A stretch of DNA of 64,000 nucleotides from Portulaca oleracea (lineage: Eukaryota; Streptophyta; Magnoliopsida; Caryophyllales; Portulacaceae), in contig CM055884.1 of assembly GCA_029582165.1 (NCBI GenBank), forward strand, positions 16,386,537 through 16,450,536. The letters are read 5' to 3'. Numbering within the stretch: the first letter of the stretch is position 1; each line of letters starts with the position of its first letter. Below, in pieces: positions 33,101-46,400 of the stretch. The notes below the pieces were generated by a model, which searched no databases, had not been told where the DNA came from, and saw only the letters and a program-made list of their open reading frames with translations. The translations under genes and the position numbers were made by a program.

Positions 33101-34383
33101 ACACAGTTTACTTGCCTCCGAATACATCATAAGCTACAATGGCCTCGCCCAAGAGAAACTCCTAGTAGAAGCTAAATACAGCAACTCTGATTGCCCAACA
33201 AGCAGAAACTTGTAATAATTGTGAAAAAATCGAGAACAAATTGTTCAAATTTTGCACAGCTGCAGACCCGATTATCTATATCTGAATCGCTTTAGCAGTG
33301 CTCTTTAACTCTTGCTGTTACCAACCATGATAAGGTGTGGACAGAGGACAAAGCATAAGATGCTGGATCCAGCAGGAAGCAATTGTAGACACAGCCAAAT
33401 GACCAACCAGGATAAGAATATGCACCATGAGTCAGAAAGAGCTCAATCAGTAAGGCTGGTAGTGAAGTCAGAATGCTCAGAGACCAAGAACAGGGGACCA
33501 AGAATCGGGAAAATTAGCACATCGTTAAGGCTCTGTTTGGATTTTGGAAAATGGGATTGAATCAAAAACTTTAAAAAATGACCTACTTTCTGCACTTGTA
33601 TTTGTTTTAAGAAAAAAGGTAAAGAAAGAAGAGTTAGAAAGAAATCATCATGGAAAATTTGATTGATTTTGTCATCAAGATCTTCCAAATATGAGAGGAA
33701 ACTAGAATACACGATACCATGATAAGCTCGATGAGAGGGGGAATCAGGTAAGAAAATGAAGAGAGGAATTGGTGGAGAGGGGGGGGGTATGTTATACTAG
33801 GTTAGTAAAGAGAAAATTTTATCCATAGTCAGAAATGGTTCAGGTGAATTTGGGAAAATTGTAATTATCAATAAGATACTGGCTCAGAATTTAGGATTTG
33901 AAAACAATGTAAATTATTAGTACCTCTCTCACACTTTAACAGAAGCCATAGATTATGAAGAAACCTAAGGATAAAATGATTGCAGCATTCATTCAAACTA
34001 GGTTAAGTCCTATGAATTTCTGCATTCATCTAATTCCTACCTAACAGTCAAAATTAAATTCCAAGGTATAGTCTTCAGCACAAACCCTTCTCCAAAACAT
34101 GAACTAGTTTGATCCTGAATGTGTCACTGAATAAGAGTCAATTTTTCAGAAACCCTCCTAATCATTGACAACGGCTATAGCCATAGAAGACACCACACAT
34201 GTTAGGACAAAAGCCACTCTTTGTGGGATTAACCACCCTTGGAGGGACAATGCCACACTTGGTATGACAGAAATAGCATCAAATAAACAGGAAAGATGAT
34301 TAATGAAACACGATAATATATATATATATATATTATATTATATATATATATATATATATAATATAATATATATATATATATAT

Positions 34384-34423
<40 letters not shown>

Positions 34424-37400
34424 AAATTTGATTCTCATACTCAATGGGCATAAAATCCATCTATAACTGCCCCAAAAACTGATGTAACTACTCACCGATA
34501 TTGCATTCAAAGAACCTCATTAGCCACAAATTGCCATCAAAACAATGCCCAACACAAACATTATTAGAATGGCCAAAGTAAAGCTGAGACATTGAAGAGC
34601 CAATCAGTCAACACCATTCAGAACCATGGCAATGTAAACAGGATCATCGTATTAATGCGTTGGAGTCACAAACTTTGGCCAAACCTTCAAGCTTTGACTA
34701 ACACAAGCATGATCAATCGTTGACTAGCTTGAGAAGAAGAATAAGTGGGTCAACTAAAAGTGAATTTTTGGGACAGTCCCTAACAACAATCACCCCCTTG
34801 GTCCAAAGTTCAAACACCCAAAAAATGCTAAAATATGAGTCCGGATAAACAGATCTTGTCAAGCAAACTTCTCAACCTCAATGGACAATATCCCGAACCT
34901 AGTGAACTGATAACACTTGTTAGGAATAAAAATAAGAACAAATGATGTGGAAGTGTGTTTGGGATGTAGAAGTTGAGAAAAATAATAAAAAGATTACTAA
35001 GGAAGATCCATTGTCACCAACATTTAACAAGAAACCAAAATTGGGAGGAAACCACACCTGTCAAAAGAGCACACAAAATAAGAGTTGAGTGCAGAATCGA
35101 TCACAAAGCAATTTGTCCAAAAGAGACCTATTATAGAAGATTACAATCTCACCCACACTCCCACTGAATCAAAATAATATACTGACTAGAGAAATAATTC
35201 CAAAAATTCTCTAATTGCTCAAAATGTCTATAGCCATAGAAGGCACCACATATGACGGGGGGAAAATAGTCACCCTTGGTGGGAGTGTGGAACAATACCC
35301 TTGAGACGATTGACGGACCATTAAATAAATAGATAAAATGGTTGATCAATCAGGATGTGAAAAACATCTTGATTCTCATGCTTAATGCCATAACTTCCAT
35401 CTTACAAGTGCCTTAAAAGCTGAGGAAAACACTCATCAATATAGCAGCTGATAAGCCTATTTTGCCACATTAACTGCCTTGAAAAAAAATGTCCAACATG
35501 AATATTATTAGAATAGCCAAAGTAATACTGAGAAGCTGAAGAGCCAATCAGTCAACACCAGTCATAACCGTGGCAATGAAAACAGGATACCTGTGATATG
35601 TGCCGGACCCACAAACTTTGGCCAAAGCTACCGCCTGGTGAGTTTGACTGGATTTCATGCTAGAGACTTTACTAAACATTCAAAGCCGGAAGTTTTTTTT
35701 AAAAAAAAAAAAAGGAAATTGAAAAACTAAAAGTCAAATTAATGCCTACCTACCCAAAACCCTTCATGATTGGGGGAAAAGCAAAGTACCCATACCTTAA
35801 ACGATCGTGGTGGGTTCCGGATAGGTAGGCATTGATTTGACTTTCAGTTTTTCGATTTCCTTTTTTTATTCCAATTTCGCACGTTTGGTAACGTCTCTCC
35901 CATGAAATCTAGCCAAACTCACTGGACCGACAAATAATTCTTCAAATTGTCAACTTTTTAATCTCTACCTGATAGCTTGGGGACCGAATAATTTTTTTTC
36001 AAAGATTTGGTACCAAATAATTCAACTGTCAAACCTCAGGGTACCCAATAGTTAATTTTTCGCCGAATGGACTGCTTCTTTCTTATCTTTTTTGGTGCAG
36101 TTTTTGTTCGTTGAGACGGGAGGAAGGGGGTGTGGGTGGTGGGGTGTTGTGTGTGTGTGTGTGTTTGGGGGGGGGGGGTGTGGAACACAACCTATGCAAT
36201 CCATCCTTAAACATAAACACCACCATCCAGTGTGATCCTTCCGTAAACATAAAGTCCACCATAAAGAGTGATCCCACTTCATTAGGTTTGGAGAGATTTA
36301 GTGTAAGCAGCTTCAACATTTCACCACTGCCAAAAAAAAAAAAAAAAGAAAAAAGAAAAGAAAAGAAAAGAAAACTCACAGTGTCAACACTTACCACTTC
36401 ATTAGGTTTGGAGAGATTTTACAAAGTTAGCATGAGTATATTCACTCTACTTCATCCTCCAAAATAACCGCTTTAACCTCTGGATCATCCAAGGACAATT
36501 CAGAAGTGTCTGATTGTCAAACTGGGTGTCGGACACATATCCCTAGTCCATTTCCATGTCGTGTTATGTCGGACACGGGTACAGCTACTGTATAGTCGAT
36601 TCGGAGTATCAGAGGTTGTTAATTTTGTGTTGTTTGTGTCGTGATTGATGTATTCGGTGATTAGTTGATTTCATTGAGGCCTCATCTATCCGAATTCATG
36701 CTTGTAATTTGAAGTTTTCTCTTCTCCCACCATGTGTTAGATGAAATGCTCGAGAGAGTTTTTGTCTGTAGTTTTAGGCAATTGATTTATGTTAGAGAGG
36801 TGTAGTCAATTTGCTAGTGTGGACAGACAAAATAATTACGGTTTACGACATGGAAATAGTAAGATTCTAACTAGGTCTAGTAGCTTAAGTAACTCCATGA
36901 GAATAGGCAGTTAAAATAGCTAGATTACTCGTTTATAATTGGTAGATTAGGACATTCATATTGATTAGTTGTTGAATATTGATACCATAACCTGCGGATC
37001 TTTTATTATTTTTCATAGTTAGTAACTTTTACAATCATTACTACCACCATCCCCTGTTTATTTACCTAGGCTGAAATGCTCACGTTAGTTCTGAGTGCCC
37101 AAAACACAACTCTCTGAGAATACGACAACCATACTCCCAAAAGTACGACAACAGATTTAGTGTAAGCATCCTTTTAAAATGACAGATATCAAATGAGTAA
37201 CTCCTTTACCAGTGTCCACTTCATGGACCAGCCTAACTATCCAGAAAATTACTGTCCCTCTTTATTTTTGGCTTCTTGTGTATTTGCTCATTTCTCAACT
37301 TATATTCCCCAAGAATATCATATATGCTACTTTTCACATATGTAGTCCTTACAAACCACAAACAAGCTCAAGTTTAACGCCATAACCTTTTGGGAAGCTC

Positions 37401-40400
37401 CATTTCATCTAGTAAACTGATACTTATGCCTAGTTTACTGGGATGGGTTCAAGCATGCAGGACGCCCCATAAAATCGAGGTTTTTTTTTTAATCTTTAAT
37501 TTTTCTATCTAACAAAAAACAACAAGCACTTTAACATAGACATAGATTGAGTTGAAAAGTAAATGAAAGTCGCAACGAGACACCAAATCTAAATGGCTAA
37601 CTCTTTGATGACTCAATTCTTCTAAAGAAGATATGCAGTGAATAAGTGATAACACGGTACTGTATTGTTGCCATAAGAAAGGTGATAGAGATACATATTA
37701 ATATATTTAGGAATAATAATTAGATATTTTATATATTTTAGTTTCCTATTCACATTAGGAATATTATAGTTTCCTATGTTGTTTAGGATTGTTATTCTAG
37801 TTTCCTATTTCTATTAGGTTTAGTATTAGGCAAGTTATTTACCTATAAATAAGGGCTTTGCTAGCCTTTATGAAACACATTACATTGATATTGAATATTG
37901 AATACATACAATTTACCGATTATGACGGGGATCTTGTCTTTTCCGACCAAAGACGGACGCCGAATTTTTCTTAATTCAACACGGGGATGTTGAATTCGTA
38001 TCTTTAGCTTTTATTTATTTCCCGTTCTCTATCAAATTGGTATCAGAGCAAGTTCTCTATTCCAATCCTTCACTTAAATTTTTTTTTTCTTTTCCTTTTC
38101 CGCTGCCAAACTTTCGAAAAACCAAAAAAAAAAACAAAAAAAAAACCCATCTGCCCAGAAAAAAACCCTAGCCGCTGTTCCCACCTGAAACCACCACGCA
38201 CCACCACCGATCACCGGCCGCCGACCACCGCCCGGCCACCAGCCAGGTCCGGCGTCCCCCGTACCACCGCGACCGCCACCACCCGCACAGAAACCCTAAA
38301 ATCCCCCAATTTCGCAAACCCTAATCTGCGAAATTCTCAATTCTCAAACCCTAATTCCCCAAATTCGTCCTCAATTCGTCCACCCACTTCAAATTGCCTT
38401 CACTCATCACATTCCTACTCAATTTCGCCCAAAACCCTTTAACCAATTCTACTCAACCAGCCCCAGATTGCTTGCAATTGGTCCGTCCTGCTTTTGCGAA
38501 ACCCTAAATCGCGAAAGTTGGGCACACTGTTTGCTGTTCTTGCTGCTTGGTGGTACTCCCCACTGTCGAGATCCCTCATAGAAGTTCGACCAAAGAGTCT
38601 CGGTGCACCCCGCTGTTGCCGGCAACCCTGGTTGCCGGATTTTCCCATCAGAGTTGATGTTCGCTGCTGCTGCTGCTGTGTACTGTTTCTGCTGCTGGGT
38701 ACTACTCTTGAGTTCGACTGGGTGCCCTGAAGTTGTTGCTAATCAACTGTGATTTCTCACTTCAACAAGTAGGTTTCTTTGGTATTTCGTAATTTGTTTA
38801 AATTCTCGCTTTGATTTTAGGTTAATTGATAATTAGTTGGTTGTTAACTAAGTTTTGTTGGGTCCTTAAACTTGTTTTCTATTTTCAAAAAAAAAAATCA
38901 GGACAATTAGGATAATTATGTACTTGTCTTAGTTGCTCTACTTTCTCGTGTGCATTAGTAGTAATTTTATTAGAATTTACTTAGTGTGTTCTTTGTTGCA
39001 TATTGGGGAAAAAAAAAAAAACTTTAATCTTGTATGCCAATCACTAGAGCAATGGCATTAGAAGAAAGAGTACAGAGACTTGAGACTAGTGTTCAAAACT
39101 TTGAAAAAATGCTGGAAGATAAGCTAGAACAGACTGTTGGGAAATATTTTGATCGTATCGTCAACATGCTTGATTCCAAGATAGATAATGTCCAAACTGA
39201 CACTCGTGTTGTCACTAGTCGTGTCAAAGATCTAGAAAATACCATGAAAAGTTTCCAATGCTCTTTAGGAGGTGTCCATGGTTATGTCACTAAGGTATAA
39301 CAACGATTGGAGTCTCATTTGTCTGAGTGCATGCCTGTTCATGATGTGTTCAATTTTTCCCCAATGGGAAATTTGTTGCATGATGCCTTGCACTTAGAGC
39401 GGTCCATTATCGGAGCGCCTAGTGGAGGTCATAATTCACACAGACCCACCCCGCACGAACCTCACCGCACCCGTAACTATGAGGATGTAGGATGCTATGA
39501 TGAGTCCGACGGTTCACGCCAAAGAGAGAGAGCACCAAACCAAATCCCTAGGCGCCCTTACCCTAGGCATAACTATGCTCCCCCTAGGCATTACAATGAC
39601 GACCCTCATGATGTGACTCGAAAAGTCAAGGTTGATGTGCCTGAATTCGATGGTCGACATGATCTTAATGTGTTCACTGACTGGATAGATCGCCTAGAGA
39701 GTTATTTTGAATTTTATGGCATGCATGACATTGCTAGAATTCGCTTCACTAAGATGAAACTTGTTGGGTCTGCCATGAAATATTGGCAAAGTGTAGAGAG
39801 AGAGATTAACCATTTGAATGAACCCCCCATCACTTTGTGGGAAGAAATGAAAGGTAAGCTGAGAGCAAAGTATCTACCAACTTTCCATAAACAACAAATG
39901 ATGAATGAATGGTTAAACCTGAGACAAACCACTAGTGTGTCGGATTACTATTCCCTGTTTGAGGAGATGCTTAGGTGTGCCACTAGAGAAGAACCATGGA
40001 TCACTGTGACAAGGTTTATTAATGGGCTTATGATAATATTAGGGGTGATGTCAGTCTGCACCAACCTGAGTCCTTAGTAGAGGCCTACCAAAAAGCTTTA
40101 GAAATTGAGAATTACAAGAAGCCTTCCTACCCCCATAGGTGGACTTCCCAAGCCGGGGAGTCTTATCCCTCTAAGCCTGACACCATTAACAAGCCATCCT
40201 TCTATAGAGGCACCACCCACGAACATCAATTGCCAAGCCCAATAGTCGATCCCCTCATCCAACTAATTTAGCTGAGAGTGGTCCATCCTCTTTTCCATCA
40301 TCACATATTGTGTGTCATAAGTGCCATGCGAAAGGACATCCTGCCTCTTGTTGTCCTACTCGTGCTCTTCCCATAGGAGGCCAACCTATTGATGATACTG

Positions 40401-43400
40401 GGGGTATAGATGAAACTGTCTATCCTGTGGAGGGAGATACCGATACAGAGAGTGACAGGGAGGAAGAGGGTCATCTGACTATTATGCGTTGTCTTCTTAC
40501 TTCAACCCATCCTGACTTGTGGAAACGAACTGCGATTTTTGAGACTAAGACACAATGTGCCGGTAAGATTCTTCGCGTAGTGATCGATAGTGGTAGTTCT
40601 ATGAATGTGATTTCTAAGTCTGCGATGAGACTCCTAGGACTTCGACCCATACCATATCCCACTCCTCTCATAGTTGCTTGGGTCGACAAGTCATCTTTAT
40701 CCATTACTTAAAAGTGTGAAGTCCCTCTCCGGTTCGGTGCATATTCTGATAGTGTCTGGTGTAATGTCTTGCCTATGGATGTTGCTCACATACTTTTAGG
40801 CCGCCCTTGGATTTATGATAAAGATGCAACCAACTTTGGACAGGAAAACATATATGAGTTTAAGCATGAGGGGAAGAAGATTAAGCTAGCTCCTATGCGC
40901 CCCACAACTCCTAAAGAGCTTAGAGATCGTAAGGAAAGAGTCACTCAGACTAAGAAACTACCCCTAAGATTGCAGTTTCTAAGTGGATACAATGATGTTG
41001 AAGTTGTGCATGATGTTGTTCCTAGAATTCCTCTTGATTTAGTGTCATTGCCTATTGATTCGTGGCATGCTGAATTTTGCACTAAACACATTCATGATTT
41101 GCATGGCGATGTTCAACAGAAAATTGCACTGAGTACTGACAATTATAAACTTGCTGATAATGTGCTTCGTGGGAAGTTAGAGTTTAACGGAGTCGATTAT
41201 GTGATAATCCAAAGCTGTCCTGAACGATTTCCAAAACATTCTTTTCAATTGCATTTTGCTCGGTCCTTTTGGATTGCAAATCACTTTGGATCCAATAATT
41301 ACTTACTTGACTTCCCTCCTGATTTATCTTTTAATCCTATCTTCACTGTCGAGGATTTGACATTTTGCCGAGGTACTTTTGCACCTTACCTGTTGTTTGC
41401 GAGTTTTGCAGGCGAGTTTGTGACTTCTTCCGCTTCGGTACCCATAGTACCGCTTGTTGAGCTCAGTGTCGTTGTGATCTCTGCTGTTGATATTGGCGCC
41501 CCTCTTGCCAATAAGATTGTTCACATTGTTAGGAGTTTTCCACACTTCTTGGTTTGGTGGACCGGTCGTCCACCTGATCATTCTGGGTTCCAGTTGACGT
41601 TGGATGTTGTGCTCTTGATTCCGTGGGCTACGTTTCGTTATGCAAACGCTCCGGAGGAACGTTTCTTTCAAGCCGGGGAGAATGATAGAGATACATATTA
41701 ATATATTTAGGAATAATAATTAGATATTTTATATATTTTAGTTTCCTATTCACATTAGGAATATTATAGTTTCCTATGTTGTTTAGGATTGTTATTCTAG
41801 TTTCCTATTTCTATTAGGTTTAGTATAAGGCAGGTTATTTACCTATAAATAAGGGCTTTGCTAGCCTTTATGAAACACATTACATTGATATTGAATATTG
41901 AATACATACAATTCTTACTGATTATGCACGGGGATGCTAATCTTTTCCTGAATTCAGCACGGGGATGTTGAATTCTCCTCTTGACTTCAACACGGGGATG
42001 TTGAATTTGTATCTTTAGCTTTTATTTATTTCCCGTTCTCTATCAAAAGGTGTCACCAAATTCTCCATAGCCAGATAACACTGTGGAATCCAGTTTCAAG
42101 TTTGCATGAACAAGTGTGTATACATCGGGGGAGACTAGTCAAGTTACTGAAACCCAATTTACCATTCACAACAGTCACAAAAGAGTTCAATAAAGAAGCG
42201 GATCTTAAAGTTTTCTGGTTACAAACCTCAAGAGCATAAAAGATGAGATATAAACAGTACCTTCGGAAAGATTTGGCCTAGGACCTGCACTGCAAGGCGA
42301 GAATTCCAACCAGCATATCCTCGCAGAAAAATGTCTGCCTGGGAAATTATGAGATAGGATAATTATGACCAGGAAAGCGAGATTGGGTGGCAGACTTCAT
42401 AAAATGAAAGTAAACAAGGATATACCTTTGCGATGCCAGAAACATTAGACAGAAAGGATTACTGGAATAACTTGTAGTCTTGCAGGGAATAAGGATATTA
42501 ATCTTCTGAATTAATGAAATCCCATTTGTAAATGTTGTAGTCTTGAACATATATTTATTTTAGGACCACAAGTGGAAAGATGTGTTTGCAGGTCACAGCA
42601 CTTCCTCTTTCTTTCTTTTCTCACCAAAGCAACACCTATCCCAAAGACTCCACCATAAATCCAACCATCTAGTAGGACGCCCCAACTCCAATCCGCTCAA
42701 CCCCAAATTAGCTTGCTCCCAACCTTAACCACCTAAACTACTACTCCAATTATCAACTTCTTACTATCTTGTACACTCTTTCATTGAAGTTTAAGCCACA
42801 ACCTTTCATCAAATGATAATTAACTTAAGTTTAGCACACTTTCATCAAAACACAAAAATTTGCAGCCAAAACTCAAGGATAGATACTTATACCCGCAATT
42901 AAGTCACTTCATTTCTTATTTATCACTTCTTTACTTCCTTTCTTTATTATTATTTTTCTTTTTCTTTTTTTGATAGATTGCACTTACTCTTCCAACGTGT
43001 TGGATGCAAGGGTTAAGAAAAATAAATTCCTTCCCCCACCCCCCTCCCCCCGACCCAAACAAACAGAACAGAACAAAACATCCCAAATCCTCTATGCCCA
43101 ACCCTCACCAGCAGTGCCTACTTAAGCCCTCCATGAGTGCCCACAATGGGCTTGCAAGCTACTGTTGAGCACAGAGCAAGTTGCGTGGTCAAAATCCTAT
43201 AACCTTCATGCCTCCATCACGCACTCCTCTTTTACCATACCCTCGCTCTACTCCCCTATTGTCACCCATCTTTGTGGCATTAAACCACCCAACCACCTAT
43301 ACAAAGTAGTTCTACAGATTACCAAGATCAAGATTAATAGGTGTGCAAGAATCAAAATAGAATAACAAACATGAACAAAAGAAGTGAATTCATGAGTGAA

Positions 43401-46400
43401 ATTGAAAATATTGCTCATTGTTCCTTCAAGATTTGGTTGGTTTTTGTGGGGGTTGAGAAAGAGGAGGATTAACAAGGCAATACAATATAGGATTTGTGGA
43501 TGTTAATATATTCAACTTTGAGGTTATTGGTAACTAAGATACCCACATTTAAGATTGGACAGGTGGACGTGAGGGTCACTCAGGCCCTTGTTGTTGTGTT
43601 TACTATACTGCCCTTGGTTTAAAGTAGAAGTCAACAAAAATCTAACTCGGTCAAATTTTTTTTATTTTTGATATCTTTTTGGGTATGCCTTCCCTTTCCC
43701 ATCTATTGTTGCTAAGTTGCTTTTTCGTTGACTTCTACTTTGAAACAAAGGCAGCACAGTAAACACAATAATTCCTGAGCTCGGCTTCTTAATCTCTGCA
43801 GCCATGTCAACAGTGCATCAAGTCCTCCCCCATTGAACTCGTTTTGGTATACAAACAACATATAGGTAGGCCTGGGCAATGGACTGGGTACCCAATGGAC
43901 ATATGTGAGTGGACAGGGAAAAGCGGGCTCAGCCCATCTAAATCTTTAAGCGGCACAGGCTTAGATGGGCTTGCCCGTTTATAATCGTTCGCGGGCCCCC
44001 GCGGGCCTCTAACGGGTCAATAAGGTAGCGTTGGAGACCGTTTGAAAAAGGCTTAAATAAGTAGTTCAATTTCTAAATTGGAACACCAGCGATCTTCAGG
44101 AACAAGAAAGGTTGGATTTTGTGCTGCAAAGTTGAACTTGCTGACTATGAAAATCGAAATCAGAATCATAATTGTGCTTAGTTTCTCTCTCTTATTTCAG
44201 TGAGTTTTGTCCGTATTGGGGTTTTAAGTTTCTCTCTTCTCAAAAGATGCTCCTTTTTTTTCTAGTGAGAGAAAGGTTGAGTTGAGTTGAGTGGAATCAT
44301 AAATGAAGGAATGTTTACATAGTAGAACTGGTAAAATTTTGTCCGACTCGAAACATTTTAATTGTCCAATTAACCGGGTTTGGGCATAAATTTCTTGTCT
44401 GAATTTCGACATTGACTGAATTTGATCGACCCAAATTTACTGAACCCGAATTTTTGACAGTGATAATAGACAGAGACAGAGAAAGAGAGGAGAGAGAGGG
44501 AGAGTGTTCGAAAATCCAAAGTGGACGAACTTTGAGGTGGTTGCTTTTCCAATCTGACAATTAGTTTAAAGAAAAATTCTACACATCTCTGAAACATTTA
44601 TATGGTCTATTTACAGTGTTTCTTTGGAAATAAGAGAAAGATTATGGAGATTCTAGAATAAATTTTGTGGAATGAAAAAAAGGTTATAGAAAACTCTTGA
44701 ATAAGCTTTACCAGGATCAGATTGAGTACTATACTAGTGTATGCCTACCCAGGCATGCCCAAACCCACTAAAGGCCCGCTCAAACCCAGCCTGATAGGGT
44801 TCGTCTTAAAAAAAGGCTCAGCCCATTTATTGGTGGCCTGAACCCGGCCCGACCCATTGACCACCCCTACATATAGGGGTTATAGTACGGATACACTGGT
44901 GCGTTATTGTAAGGTGGGTATATTAGCGTCTAACACCCGCAAAGTTGAGTATATTAGCATCAAAAATCCTATAATATGTACTAATCATAAGGTTAGGTAC
45001 AATAAGCAACTAGAAAGTTGAACAAACCAAGCCATTACTTAAAGTTCAAGGGGCTTGAATAAATTCAATTGTCAGCATTATGCCTGAAAACCTAGCTAAC
45101 ATACCTTTTCTCCATCAGCAGCAGAAACTAGTGCCCACCAAAAGCAAATAAGGCATGAAATTGAGGCCCACCAAATTCTAACCTTGGGTGTAGGTGACCA
45201 AAAATATCAGTATTACGATGGTGGATCTTAACAGCATCATTTAAGAACCATAGCTGAATGGGCAGTAGCACAATAGCCAATTGAAAAGATGGATGCACTT
45301 GATACGCGTGGAGACAAGGAAAGGACAAGAATGACCTCAGCTTGAAGAGAGAGCATCCATGGTCGGTAATTAATAAATAGAAAACGGCTGGGTAAAGGAA
45401 GAGAAGAGGAGAGGGGGAGGGAGAGGGAGCAGTGAATAGGGTCAAGCTAAGGTTTAGCAGGTTGGGGATGTTTGATGTGTTGCTATGACTGGAAAAATTG
45501 CTTATAACAGGCAACCCTAGATTGGTAATCACTAGACATGAGTCAGATGGTGTCACCTTAAAAGACTGCATACTCTTGAAATTATAAACCATAGTTGGCC
45601 ATGGTAAAATAGATTTATGATGACTTCATTTTAGCTTGATTTTTTGCTCTCAGTGATCACACGTACCTTCTTTTTATTTAAAGTCATACATCCATTGTGA
45701 ATGATATGGGGCCTAGGGTTCATAAAAGATCATGTGGATGATGGAAATCGACCCATAGAACTCATAAACAATTACAACTAATTTTTAGGGTTTTGAAGGT
45801 AAACAACAACAAACAACAAGAATTGAAGTGATATGAACAATGCTAAAGAGTATAAACTCACTAAATTGAACTAGGATGTTCAATAACTTGCACAAGGATC
45901 TCTCACAAGCAAAGCACCATGAAACACCCAAGAAATCTAACCAATGAGAGGAAGAACACTCACTCACACTCACACAAGCAATTCCACCTAAAGAATTAGC
46001 TTTTCATTGAAATAGGGTTTCAAAACCCACAATTACAAATCTCCTCAAGGGAGGATTTTGAGGCCTAAGCTCTCGAGCTTCTATCTCTAATCTATGTGTT
46101 GTGCTCAAAATGAGGCCTTACATGTTTTTATAAGGGAAGGGCTAAAAGGGAAAAGAAAAACAAAAGAGAAAAAAAGAGAGAAATCGCGAACTGACGAACC
46201 TACACAGGTCACGGGCGTGACCTGGAGGGTACGGGCGTGACCTGGCTTTTAGGGCAAAAAAACTCATGCAGTAAGGAATCACGAGCGTGAACATTAAGGT
46301 CACGGGCGCGACCTATATGGTCGCAGGCGTGACCCTTCTAGGTAGTTTCTGCCAACTTCAAACCTACATAACTTCTTCATCTGAACTCCATTTTGGGCCC

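Larger units (their letters stand above)
37683..42045 (+). mobile_element. TR-GAG type Ty3/gypsy retrotransposon in intron 2
   Basis: LTRs lie at 37683-38034 and 41683-42045, both TGATAG to TATCA, with an exact 5-bp target duplication AAAGG (37678-37682 and 42046-42050). The primer site TGGTATCAGAGC is at 38038-38049. The sequence before the 3' LTR, GCCGGGGAGAA, serves as polypurine tract. Inside are Gag, zinc knuckle, protease and the integrase C-terminal module, but no RT, RNase H or integrase catalytic core. Such gag-only elements are called TR-GAGs and move with help from full elements. It is on the plus strand, opposite to the host gene. Confidence 0.92.
31922..42260 (-). other. Intron 2 of the esterase gene (10.3 kb)
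   Basis: The donor GTACTG (at 42260) and the acceptor TTAG (at 31922) are intact. From 31922 to 34170 I see low-complexity runs (C12 near 32139, A-rich and GAAA runs to 32260) and no gene. A duplicated segment, a foldback element and a TR-GAG retrotransposon occupy much of the rest and are listed separately. A (GT)n/G-run tract lies near 36130-36180, and a short direct repeat CACTTCATTAGGTTTGGAGA at 36276 and 36393 brackets an A-rich tract. Confidence 0.85.

Noticed and set aside
36083..36467. ORFs on both strands with Gly or His/Pro runs
   Set aside because: They span (GT)n, G-run and A-rich tracts; low complexity.
45128..45592. 154-codon minus-strand ORF in intron 1
   Set aside because: Low-complexity Ser/Pro/Leu composition and no motif; probably chance.
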